Assembly: GCA_034670405.1 (NCBI GenBank)
Contig: JAXDDX010000142.1
Coordinates: 684,001-748,000, forward strand
Direction: 5' to 3'
DNA: 64,000 bases
Source of the DNA: Hoplostethus atlanticus
Lineage: Eukaryota; Chordata; Actinopteri; Trachichthyiformes; Trachichthyidae
The translations under genes were made by a program, and so were the position numbers. The notes beneath the pieces are model-generated. The model was not told where the DNA came from, searched no databases, and saw only the letters and a list, made by a program, of their open reading frames with translations. Below, piece by piece: positions 1 through 9,739 of the stretch. Every line of letters begins with the position of its first letter. Position 1 is the stretch's first letter.

Positions 1-1368
1 GGAATGGGACCCCCCCCCCTCCCTTTCTCTTGCTCTCTCTGTCTCTGCAAGTACATTGGATCACCTCCTGCAGACACGAGGAAGACGCATCACTAGAACT
101 ATATATATTTAGAGTATATATTTATGTAATAATATTGAATATCTATGATTTTTAACTACTCTGATCAATGGATTCAAATGCATTCCTTTAGAGGCTATAT
201 TGTTGCGGAGCACCATAACTGGAGTTTAGCAGGGAGGATTATTTTGGAGGATGTAGAAGGTGAAGGAGCAAGAGGGCATGTGGGAATATAAGAGATCTGA
301 TCCCTGCTGAAGAAAGGGGAGAATTTCTCCTGGCGTACCCCCTGTTGGATTCAACTGCTGCTCAAAATTCCTCTCCACGGGCTAAAATCTCATATATTCC
401 CCTCACACACATCCACTTTCTCTCTCTTTTTACTTTATAATACTTTATAAATCTCTTTCTCTTTGTCTATTCTGTTCACTCCTATCATTTTTACTGTAGA
501 TTCAGCCTTTTAGGTTGAATAACAAGGCTGAACAAGATAATGGGTATTTTAGGATTTGCCTCAATAATGTAAATTCTCCAAATGCAACACAGTAATAAAA
601 CAGGTTCAAGTAGATCAAGCCACTCAATACTCATGCAGTGTGAAAGACAACCTATTGGTACATTATCGCAAACAGTATAAGTGGAAGGGTGGCAAGTGTT
701 AGTGGTTGTAGAATATTACAGGAATACATTCGAAATTCAGTTATTTATCTTTACCAGACACAGAGATTTTTACATTTGTCCTTCCATTTCCCATTGAAAG
801 CAAGAGGAACAATCAGTTGTATTCTGAGGCTAGCTCTGCACATTGTTTTCAATGAGGAATGCTAATAATGCTAAAAAGCTCTACGTTGCCAGCATATACT
901 TGATCCAGTTATGGTGGCTCTGTCCATGGTGCTGACATGCTCTAACATCGATGAAAGACAGAGGGCAGTAATTGTGTTTACTCTAATCAGCATGGAGACT
1001 TATTTTCTTATGAATCACATATTGCATACACTGAAAATGTTTCATATATATATATTTTACCAAAATTGCAAAAATCAAGCTTGGAAATTATGGATGTTAA
1101 GTTATGTACAAAACATATTTATCTCTAATACATTTCACACAAGAGACAAGAGAAAAACACACAGGGATGAATGAGAAACAACAATAACAGCAACAAAATA
1201 AAATAGTCCGAAGACCTCTTCCCCCTGTACAGTGTTATTTGACTTTGGGAAATCCAATCTCTAACCTAACCAAGTTGAGTTTTCTGCTTCACTGGAGTGA
1301 ACAGGCCTGGCCACTCACCTGCAGTGTAATTAAAGCTAAACAAACTCCATCAATCAGCTGCCATTACC
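1..1368. other. Unique non-coding stretch
   Basis: Opens with a C run and a CT-rich patch (about 10-50), then AT-rich single-copy-looking sequence. The open frame at 911-1174 ends in ordinary AT-rich DNA, has no recognisable domain and no splice-site context, and I read it as chance. No repeat family was recognised. Confidence 0.5.
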
Positions 1369-1600
1369 ACGAAGTGGAAGGAGTGAGTGAGGGAGGGAGG
1401 GAAGGAGAGAAGATGGTGGAAGGAAGGATGCAGAGGGAGTGAGTGGGGGATGGGTGGAGGAGGGTGAAGGGAGTGAAGGGAGGTATGGAGAGAGAGAGAG
1501 AGAGAGAGAGAAGGGAAGGGAGAGTGGAAGGGTGGGCGGGTTGGAGGGAGGGAGGAGGGTTGAGCGTTGGAGTTGGAAAGAAAAAAAGAAAAAGAAACAA
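1369..1600. repeat. Purine-rich tract with (GA)n core
   Basis: Almost entirely A and G on the plus strand, with a perfect (GA)n run at 1488-1511 and GGGA/GGAA-type runs on both sides. Long homopurine-homopyrimidine DNA can form triplex (H-DNA); that is general knowledge, not shown here. The tract leads directly into the flank of the first minisatellite, and a decayed version occurs at about 2890-3005. It produces long but meaningless open frames on both strands. Confidence 0.8.
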
Positions 1601-1716
1601 TTGGGCCAAATCAGGTTTGGAGTGGAAGGTAGTGAGCAGAGTGATTACAACAACTAGACTGACTCACACAGGGAGAGGGCCCCGGGGAGCTGGCTAGGTG
1701 CACACGCTCCACAGCA

Positions 1717-2232
1717 CCAGCTCCACAGCACCAGCTCCACAACACACCAGCTCCACAACACACCAGCTCCACAACACACCAGCTCCACAACACACCAGCT
1801 CCACAACACCAGCTCCACAACACACCAGCTCCACAACACACCAGCTCCACAACACACCAGCTCCACAACACCAGCTCCACAACACACCAGCTCCACAACA
1901 CCAGCTCCACAACACACCAGCTCCACAACACCAGCTCCACAACACACCAGCTCCACAACACACCAGCTCCACAACACCAGCTCCACAACACACCAGCTCC
2001 ACAACACCAGCTCCACAACACACCAGCTCCACAACACACCAGCTCCACAACACCAGCTCCACAACACCAGCTCCACAACACACCAGCTCCACAACACACC
2101 AGCTCCACAACACCAGCTCCACAACACCAGCTCCACAACACCAGCTCCACAACACACCAGCTCCACAACACCAACTCCACAACACCAGCTCCACAACACA
2201 CCAGCTCCACAACACACCAGCTCCACAACACA
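1717..2232. repeat. Minisatellite array 1, 14/16-bp units
   Basis: Roughly 35 head-to-tail copies of CCAGCTCCACAACA (14 bp) or the same unit with an extra CA (16 bp), in an irregular order. The first two units carry GCA in place of ACA, and one unit near 2171 has CCAACTCC. No unit contains a stop codon in any frame, so long repetitive open frames (glutamine/histidine/threonine-rich on plus, valine/glutamate/leucine/cysteine-rich on minus) run through the array on both strands; these are not genes. The left flank (about 1560-1716) is shared with a second array downstream. Confidence 0.95.
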
Positions 2233-2233
2233 C

Positions 2234-2690
2234 CTGGGGCCTGTTCCAAGAAGCAGGTTCAGCAAACTCTGAGTCTAACCCTGCACTCTGAGTTGATTCA
2301 TTCCGAGATGGCCAATTCTGAGTTTTCGGTTCCAGAACGGCTGATTTGAGTTAGTTCAATCAATTTTGAGTATGTTCATCTTGAGTTAAGCGCGTGCGCG
2401 ACGACAATAAAAAGCCATCATCAATGGAGGTCCGATACTACGATTCACCATGGCAACCAGCAAGCAGAAGGGTCGTAAAGGAGAGGGAATTGGCGTGGGA
2501 GAGAATCGCTGCCTGAGTCAATGCGTACGTTTGAATGCAGTAGTGTATTCATTTAACATTTAACCACACTTTCTTAGAATATTACCTACATGTGAGAAAG
2601 TGGTGGAATGGTATTGGAAAAAAAATATTTTGCAATCCCACGGGCGCAAAGCGCACTTGGCAGCAGCTGAAAATGAAATATAAAAACATT
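2234..2690 (+). mobile_element. Harbinger-like DNA transposon fragment with Myb-like coding relic
   Basis: Starts with GGGGCCTGTTCCAAGAAG-type sequence, which I recall as a common fish DNA-transposon terminus followed by repeated CTCTGAGT-like motifs (family assignment from memory). An ATG lies at 2450. Downstream two pieces of the Myb/SANT-like protein carried by Harbinger elements can be read: WERIAA at 2496-2513, followed at once by a stop and then VNA, and KRTWQQLKMKYKNI at 2649-2690. They are in different frames from the ATG and from each other or separated by non-coding sequence, which could be a decayed intron. The element stops abruptly at the SINE tail that follows, and no right terminus was found. 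It could be an ISL2EU-type element instead. It is dead. Confidence 0.6.
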
Positions 2691-2818
2691 ACATTCATTT
2701 AGCAGAGGCTTTTATCCAAAGCAACTTACAAAGGTGATAGTTAACACTATGTGGGGATCGAACCCACAACCCTGAGACTGAGAGTCTAATGCTCTAGTAA
2801 CTGAGTTGTCTGGGCCAG
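2686..2818 (-). mobile_element. tRNA-derived SINE with teleost-type tail
   Basis: Read on the minus strand, a tRNA-like head carries a clear RNA polymerase III B box (GGGTTCGATCCCC, complement of 2753-2765) and an A-box-like CAACTCAGTTACTAGAGCA. It is followed by GTAAGTTGCTTTGGATAAAAG and a short (TGTAA)-like tail at 2686-2735. This tail is widespread in teleost SINEs. The insertion abuts the Harbinger Myb-like coding relic and appears to truncate it, so it is probably younger. I did not find a convincing target-site duplication. Confidence 0.75.
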
Positions 2819-2884
2819 ACATACTTCAAATGGTGTACTTGGGTGGCAAATTAGAAAGGCAGACTAGAAATTTAATTACTGAAA

Positions 2885-3118
2885 CATAAGTGAGGTGGGG
2901 CATGGTAAGGTGAAATGAGGTAGTATGGAAGAAGAGAAAGAGAGAGAAGGAAGGAGAGTAGGAAAGGGTGGGGTGGGGGGGGGGGTGAGTTGGTGAAAAA
3001 AAAGAAAGAAACAATTGGCCAAATCAGGTTTGAGTGAAGGTAGTGAGCAATGATTACAAATTAGACTGCTCACACAGGGAGGGCCCTGGGAGCTGGCTAG
3101 TGCACACGCTCCACAGCA
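2885..3118. repeat. Degraded second copy of the purine tract and minisatellite flank
   Basis: This matches about 1450-1716 in the same order: GA-rich DNA, then CAATTGGCCAAATCAGG, GGTAGTGAGCA, TAGACTG, CACACAGGGAG, GAGCTGGCTAG and CACACGCTCCACAGCA. Compared with the first copy nearly every difference is a lost base, often in a homopolymer (GGG to GG, TTTGG to TTTG). This indel bias is unlike ordinary divergence and raises the question of unpolished sequence. Confidence 0.8.
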
Positions 3119-3577
3119 ACTAGCTCACAACACCAAACCAGCTCCACAACACCAGCTTCCACAACACCAGCTCCACAACACCAGCTCCACAACACACAGC
3201 TCCACAACACACCAGCTCCACAACACCAGCTCCACACACACCAGCTCCACTAACACCAGCTCCACAACCACACCAGCTCAACACCCAGCTCCACAACACC
3301 AGCTCCACAATCAGCCTCAGCTCCACCAACACACCAGCTCCACAACACACCAGCTCCACAACACCAGCTCCACAACACACCAGCTCCTCAACACCAGCTC
3401 CACAACACACCAGCTCCTCAACACCAGCTCCACAACACACCAGCTCCACAACACACCAGCTCCACAACACCAGCTCCTCAACACCAGCTCCACAACACAC
3501 CAGCTCCACAACACCAGCTCCTCAACACCAGCTCCACAACACACCAGCTCCACAACACACCAGCTCCACAACACCAG
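3112..3577. repeat. Minisatellite array 2, same family as array 1
   Basis: The same CCAGCTCCACAACA(CA) unit. The first part (about 3112-3325) is full of small indels and odd junctions. The second part (about 3326-3577) is clean and contains a unit variant, CCAGCTCCTCAACA, repeated several times and absent from array 1. The array is therefore not a simple copy of array 1. It ends in unique sequence near 3580. Open frames across it are artefacts of the stop-free unit. Confidence 0.93.
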
Positions 3578-3589
3578 CCACACGCATGG

Positions 3590-5080
3590 AAAAATGCACA
3601 TATGTACCTCGCTCACATTCACTCTATCATATACAGAGCATGTCCTCCTAGGTTCAAAAGCATACACTCGTGAAGTGTATATTAGCTTAATGTACACACA
3701 CGCAGTTATTGTTCCATTTAGTGTGTTTGATGTTTTCCGGCCTCCCCTGGGTGTCTGCTGCTGATGTGATGGGGGGGGGAGGCACGTCACCAACTCCGTC
3801 TGCGGTCCTAGCCTCTTTTCCTCTCAAGTGTCAAGCATCATCTGTGCTCAGGTGCTCCACAGTTTATCTCCTGCCTCTCCTCAGCACCCTGCTGATAGAT
3901 GCTATCTGCGCTGTTATTACCCCTCTAGTAATAAAACAACACTTCTCTCTTCCTGTTTCAGGCTGTCAGGCGTTACTTCCCCGCCGTGTTTTTCCTTTTC
4001 CAATCAACAGCCGACGATGACTCAAACTCCCAAATAGAGTGGGAGGTTTCTGAATGCAAAGTGAAAGTCAGCGACCAAAATTTTAAACAAACAAACAAAC
4101 AAACAAACAAACTCGAAATCCCTACCTGCTTACTCAAAAGCCAAATGGGGAGAAACAGATTGTAAATTTTCAATGTTATTGTAAATTAAGAAATAAATGA
4201 ATATGGGTGTAATTCATATTTAGCTCACGTTTTGTCACGATAAAACTCATTTCTCCTCATGTCTCCTTGTCTTGCGGGTTAGTAATGACTCATTCACCCT
4301 GGAAACCTGAACACGATATTTTGACTCAGAAGATCCCAAGGTCTCTGTTCTTCCTGGCCTCTCACTGTCCCTGTTTGGTAGGTAAATAAGTTGACGTCTC
4401 TCAGAGTGACGCTTGCTGTGTCAAAAGGGGGGTGAGGAGATGGATGCTATGTTTGGACCGGGAACAAGCGCAGCTCGTCAGGACATGAGGACAGTGACGC
4501 TAGCAGCCTGGGCCGTGTGACAGTTAGCTGTGACAGTTCGCTGTAATGACCCGCGAGCGCCTGCGCCCTCGGCAGGGTGAAGCTTTTGGGGGCGGGAGAG
4601 AGTGAGCGGGGGGTGAAGGGTGGTGGCAGTGGGTGAGGCGTGCAAGGGGGACAGATGCCAGCTGAAACTGTGGGAGGGGAACGAGTTTCTCTCCAACCCT
4701 CAGGCAGCTAGCACTCCAACTACATTACTGTCATATAGGAGTCCATTCTGGCCAAACATTGGCCCGTCACCCACTCTGACTCCCTGCTGTCTGTTCAGTC
4801 ATCCAGTGACAGCAGTTAAACAGCTTCTACTTGAGGCAGTTTTCCAGACTTTTATGTGGCAAGTTCTGACTCCCACACATACCGCTGCACCCAGTCGTAA
4901 TATGTATTTGTGTATATTTGCACAATTGTTCACCACAGGCATTGGCATATTTTTTACTGATCAAGAACAAAAGGAAAGAAGCGTGAGTGACAATCTCACA
5001 TGTGTATTAGTGTGATGCTTTTCTGCTTCGGGCACCTATCATTAGGCTTGTGGTGGGGTAGAGACCGGCACAGAGGAGCG
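3590..5080. other. Unique non-coding stretch with (CAAA)n
   Basis: No exon recognised. It contains (CAAA)n at about 4085-4112 and a GC-richer, repeat-free patch at 4420-4600 with duplicated TGACAG sites. The 103- and 131-codon frames here show no domain similarity I can recognise and overlap frames on the other strand. Confidence 0.5.
4430..4600. promoter_or_regulatory. Candidate regulatory patch with TALE-type sites
   Basis: A 13-bp motif is repeated directly, GTGACAGTTAGCT at 4517 then GTGACAGTTCGCT at 4530, and is followed by GTAATGA. TGACAG is the core bound by MEIS/PKNOX/TGIF homeodomain proteins (family knowledge). The patch is more GC- and CpG-rich than its surroundings and free of simple repeats. 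Regulatory function is inference; conservation was not tested. Confidence 0.3.
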
Positions 5081-5156
5081 AGGCAGAAACAAAGTGAGAG
5101 CTGGGGAATGGCTGAACAAGAAGCGAGGAGAGAGAGATCAAGTGAGCGGGAGAGGA

Positions 5157-5217
5157 GACAGAGAGAAAATGAGAGAGAGAGGGAGAGAGAGAGAAAGAAA
5201 GAGAGAGAGAGAGAGGA
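5157..5217. repeat. (GA)n-rich microsatellite
   Basis: GA/GAAA/GGGA tract within a wider purine-rich stretch (about 5085-5217). It gives rise to arginine/glutamate-rich open frames that I do not regard as coding. Confidence 0.9.
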
Positions 5218-6593
5218 ATCAATGGCGGAGCGCCTGATAGATGCTGTCTACGGGGTCATTATCGGCCATTGTGTGTCTTTGGCATGGGATAGCAGAAAAT
5301 GTGACAGATAATTAGGAGGTGGTGATTTAAAGGGAGAAAAGCAAGCCTTGGCTACAGGCAACACAGTCGATGGACAGAACAAATAAGTCAATAGAATAAA
5401 CAAAGCCAGCGTGCTCAGCGTACATATGCACCACTAGCTCAACAGCACAGCATGGCCGGTGTCAAATCACTGTGGGCTCCAAAGCCCTGTGAGTCACCCC
5501 TGCATATGCATGCGCTACTTATGAGCTAACAGCTAGTGGGACTGCACACAGGGAACGAGTCCACCTGGGTGTGTGAATGCTTTGCATTTATAACAAGCGT
5601 TTGAACTGCTAAAATGCATTCACACAAGGTGGCAGTTTTTTATTAACAGGTGATACAGTAGCTTAGTGTAGTATGCCAAATATTGAAAACCATTCAGTGG
5701 ATATCTTTATGAGTATCATTTCCTTGGCCTTGGAACAGAAACCCTCTGTTGTTCAGAATGAGGAGGAATACATTTGTAAACCAAAACAAAGTGCAAATAT
5801 TGTGGTGGCAGGAATGGTTGACTGGCCATCATTTCAGATCGGCCTCCTCCATATCTGTCCCAGTGCAGGTTTGGCATGTTTGTCTGTCTATCTGCTTATC
5901 TGTCTGTGGGACTGAGTGTCTGTTTGCTTGCATGTCTGTCTACCTGTCTGTCACTCCATCTGGGTCCCTCTATGTTGTCCAGCCAGGCTTGGCGCATTGC
6001 CCACCCTCTGCCACATGATTAGCCTGGGAGCGGCTGGGGTGAAATTGATTTCAAGTGGCCTCAAAGCATATGAAAGATTGATGCTTCGCATCAGCCGCAG
6101 CCCCTTGCATAGCCGTGCCTCCCGCCTCCTACATGTCCCCCCTTTCCCTCCCAATTCTAACCAATCCCCATGAAAAAACTCTGAAAAAGAGATATTAGCT
6201 TGGACGTGCTAGCTGTAGTCGTGTTGCTGGGAGATGGAAGGAGAGAGGTTACATGCAGTAAATGCCAGCACTGACAGGGGTAGAATTGGGGTATGTGGGG
6301 GGGGGGCAATATTCAACAACAGATAGGCACCTCAGTGGCTTTAGATAAAGATTTATATTGGCTTTGAAAGCGTTGTATAGTGAGTTTTCTGTGTTACACC
6401 ATTTAGGGGGGAAAGCTATTACATGTTCCCTTGCTAGATGCCTACTGAGACATGCACAGCATTTTCAGGTAATTTGAGAGAAGCTAAAAAAAAATCCAAT
6501 AGCAGAGTTACATAATGAGGAAGACAGATTAGGAGACACGGGGAGAGATGTAGTGTTGTTGGGGGCTTCAGAACTAATGTGCCAGAGAGGTCG

Positions 6594-6596
<3 letters not shown>
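5218..6596. other. Unique non-coding stretch
   Basis: Single-copy-looking sequence. Two patches, 5218-5320 and 5985-6150, lack simple repeats and have balanced composition, so they could be conserved non-coding elements, but nothing in one sequence proves it. Between them is a TCTGTCTG-rich low-complexity patch around 5878-5955. No exon or transposon was recognised. Confidence 0.45.

Positions 6597-6632
<36 letters not shown>
6597..6632. repeat. (TG)n microsatellite
   Basis: About 18 perfect TG dinucleotides, then a short GAGAGAG stretch. Confidence 0.97.
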
Positions 6633-6638
<6 letters not shown>

Positions 6639-6639
6639 T

Positions 6640-7374
6640 GTGTATGTTGGTAGGGGAGTAATTTAACCTTTAGTGGTCAAAATCTTGTGATTGAAGAGAT
6701 GCTGCATATCAAAAAATTGTAGAATTTGGCCATTTTTGTGATGATGAAGCGAGACATATATTCACACACACACACATGCCACACACACTCACACAAACAC
6801 ACAGAAAAATGAAAGCATAGCAGAAATAAAGTGTTTAGGGGCTGCGGGCCAGTCACCACCATGGCACCACAGCGTCGACAGATGCTCCCATTCATTCCTT
6901 TCACTCCCAGCTTAATGTCTAACTGCAAATAAATAAGAACATTTAGCCATGTCTCAGTCACTCTGGGCCTTCACAGTAACTTATTGCCAACCCCCAGATG
7001 GGCTATGGAGCTATAGAGTTGAGAGATGAGGTTGGGGGAGGGGGATAGGTGTAATTTATCACTCTGTTCAGCTAATGAATGATAGCTACACGTCAGCTGG
7101 TGAGCTGTTCCTAATTCCGAAGTATCAGCTTAAGTGTTTGGGATGTCTTTGCCTTCGGGTCGTCGCTACTGACAGCACTTTTTCCATCCCATAAAGCTGC
7201 AGATTTTTCTTTCATTCAAACTGAATGGAGAGAATGTTAATGTTGATGTTAGTTTTATTAACCTCAGTTGAGAATGTTGTGTTCGTCAGAGTTTGTATAA
7301 AACAAGCAAACTATTCAGTACTGCACCATTCTGCTGTGTAACCATTGGCAAACTCTCTCTCTCACACAAACACG

Positions 7375-7375
<1 letters not shown>
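6640..7375. other. Unique non-coding stretch
   Basis: Short CA clusters lie at 6763-6800. The interval 7040-7200 is repeat-free with several AT-rich homeodomain-like cores (GTAATTT, CTAATGAA, CTAATTCC). No exon recognised. Confidence 0.45.
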
Positions 7376-7416
<41 letters not shown>

Positions 7417-7430
7417 TACATACATACATA
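7376..7430. repeat. Compound (CA)n(CATA)n microsatellite
   Basis: A perfect CA run runs into five CATA tetranucleotides at 7411-7430. Confidence 0.97.
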
Positions 7431-7699
7431 TAGCCACGTTGGCATTCAGGGAATGTTTTCTGAAACTTCCAGCTAATCTGAGTGTGATTATTCCATTAGG
7501 AAAAAATCACAGATTTATGCTTTACCACAATGCAATCAGACCCACTCAGGAGTGACATTTCAAGCCAGGCCCCAATCTTTTGCTCAATCATCTCACCCTG
7601 AATACACCAATCAGCATGCCTTGTTTCACTGCCAACTAATAGGACCCAGTCAAATTATCACCCAGGGGATTTGACTTGGAAATGAAAAGCAAGAGAAAC

Positions 7700-8035
7700 A
7701 AATAACAACAAATGTCTGTTATTTTTGATGAGGACACTGATTGCGCCAATTTGCCAAATCTAAGTGCTGACCTGCCTGTCAAAACCGAGAGGAGCCCCCA
7801 AAAAGGACTAGCCAATCAGTTCTGTTGGAGCATTTGAGGAGCGCTTTGCTGTGGCACTTAGCACTGTCTCCCCATTAGCCAAAGAAATGCCCTTCACTGG
7901 AACTTTGAAGATAATTAAACACATAATGGATATCACTGTCACTCTCTGACTTGTTTGCTCATTTGTCTGAGCGCGGCTGCTGCAATCGAGACCCTATTAA
8001 AAGGGAATAAATCGCCTGGTTACTAAGTCATTTCA
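7700..8035. promoter_or_regulatory. Candidate conserved non-coding element
   Basis: About 330 bp with no simple repeat and no transposon similarity. It contains a CCAAT-type site (GCCAATCAG near 7811), ATAATTAAAC at 7911-7920, CACATAATGG at 7921-7930 and TATTAAAAGG. This density of homeodomain-like cores in otherwise balanced sequence is typical of developmental enhancers, but only a cross-species alignment could show conservation. Confidence 0.3.
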
Positions 8036-8049
8036 CCATCTAGAAAATG

Positions 8050-8095
8050 GTGTGTGTCTGTGTGTGTGTGTGGGTGTGTATGTGTGTGTGTGTGT
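8050..8095. repeat. Interrupted (TG)n microsatellite
   Basis: TG repeats interrupted by TCTG, GGG and TA, so an older or impure array. Confidence 0.93.
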
Positions 8096-8099
8096 ACTC

Positions 8100-9345
8100 T
8101 GATATGGTATAATAAGTGGCTCTCAATATCATGAATAATTGATTCCTTTTGTCTCCTCAACAGTCATTGTTTGGACATAGAGGCATAAATGCCTATTTGA
8201 TTTGACAAGACAAAACAACAGGGGAAGCCTCTGGCACTCACAATCTAAAATTCTCTCTGTATAAAATGTCCTTTTCCCCCAGTCTTTAGTGTCTTTTGAT
8301 CTCCGTCCATCAAGTGTTTCTATTGTATTCCATCCAATACACTCTCCTCTCCTCTCCTCTCCCCGTTTTACTAGTGTGGTGTGGTCATCAGTCTCTCTTT
8401 CGTTTCTCCACCTCTCTATGCCTTTTTTCTGTTTGTATGATAGAATGCTAGTAACTGTCAGGACCTTAATGTGGGAGTTTATTTATTTCCTGCTCACCCT
8501 GTTTACTTTCCCATAATAGTTGCCTCCTCAGGGAAAGAGCCAGCAACGTTGAACTGTTGAAGCTCTGTTTTCAGCGACAAAGGTCAACGAACAACTTTTC
8601 TCTGCATAAGAATTGATTTCTGCTGATGAAAGGAATGTATCTCACAGGTCACCTTTCGGTTACTGTAACAATACTGTATTTTATGTTTTGTTAAAGGGTC
8701 TGCACCACAGGAGGAAATGTGCAAAATGCATTTGTGGGTGGATGCATTTGTATATTTTACAAGGGTGTTCTTTATGATCGCTGTGCTCATTTGTTGAACG
8801 TGCCCATGTGACTGACGAGAAGAGGCCTCGTGCACAATGTAATGATCTCCAAGCAGACCTGTAAAACTTTACTACTGCCATTATGTGCACTTAAACCAGG
8901 GAAGGGGGCTGTAGCTTATAGCTTTACACAAGGCTGCTTATGCTGCCTAAGAAATATGCAGTGTGTCTCCTTCACATGCACCAATCAGACCTGGGACAAA
9001 ATCCAAATAATCCCTACCATGTATTAGCCTGCTCGGCGTACCACCTGGGTTTAGTGTATCAGGGCAATTCAAATGGTGTCAGATAAGTTGTCAGTTACAG
9101 GAAAGTGTACAAAATTCAAACTATCTGGCACTCATCGTGTTGACCTCATCCCCATCCATCACCTAAGCAGGAAAAAACAAGGTGTGGCACCAGTATTCAA
9201 CCTACATGATATATATAGATATGATAGATATGTGGGAATATAGATTGAAGTATTCATCTTTTGCTAAAACATCCTTAAATATGATCTGCTTTGAAACCTA
9301 CAGCAGAATCTACTTTTCTTTTTTGTCCTCTACATCCCTCCCATC
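8100..9345. other. Unique non-coding stretch
   Basis: Mixed-composition DNA with a short CTCCT repeat (about 8342-8362). The 60-90 codon frames on both strands overlap one another and show no domain. Nothing else recognised. Confidence 0.45.
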
Positions 9346-9346
9346 A

Positions 9347-9348
<2 letters not shown>

Positions 9349-9405
<57 letters not shown>
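9349..9405. repeat. (CT)n microsatellite
   Basis: An uninterrupted CT run of about 28 repeats, followed by pyrimidine-rich sequence with T and C homopolymers to about 9540. Confidence 0.98.
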
Positions 9406-9409
<4 letters not shown>

Positions 9410-9569
9410 ATGTTCATACGATCATGCGGTCTCAGCTTCTGTATCTAGCTTTTTTTTTTCTACTATCCTCTTCATCTCTTTCATCTCCCCTTTTCATTCA
9501 TTCCCCAACCCCCACACCCCCCCCCATCCCCCCATCACCCGGTCTTGGCCTGCCATGCTTGGAGGAACA

Positions 9570-9695
9570 GTGTGAGGCGGCACGGCCTCCATGTGGCTGA
9601 CTGATTACTGTAATTCATACACTTTAATTAGCTGCACAAACCATTAGCCACAATTAGACTATTACAGAACGTTTTGTGGCAGGAGCCAGCCCCAG
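9570..9695. promoter_or_regulatory. Candidate homeodomain-site-rich element
   Basis: A compact run of TAAT-type cores: GTAATTC at 9610, TTAATTAG at 9624-9631, CCATTAGCC at 9641 and CAATTAGAC at 9651. It ends just before a 16-base G run (9713-9728). TAATTA is the high-affinity core of many homeodomain proteins. No gene or repeat family overlaps it. Enhancer function is inferred only. Confidence 0.33.
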
Positions 9696-9712
9696 GACTG
9701 GCTTTATCTGCT

Positions 9713-9728
9713 GGGGGGGGGGGGGGGG
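9713..9728. repeat. Poly-G run
   Basis: Sixteen consecutive G followed by GA repeats; such runs are prone to sequencing length error. Confidence 0.9.
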
Positions 9729-9739
9729 AAGAGAGAGAG

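Noticed and set aside
1611..2291. Long open frames (179-212 codons) on both strands over minisatellite array 1
   Set aside because: They are translations of a stop-free tandem unit in several frames at once; the products are pure repeats with no start context or flanking domain.
1717..3577. CRISPR-like array
   Set aside because: Units are contiguous with no unique spacers, and the context is a vertebrate genome; this is a minisatellite.
3120..3793. Cysteine/valine-rich minus-strand frames of 129 and 158 codons
   Set aside because: They run through minisatellite array 2 and are products of the repeat unit.
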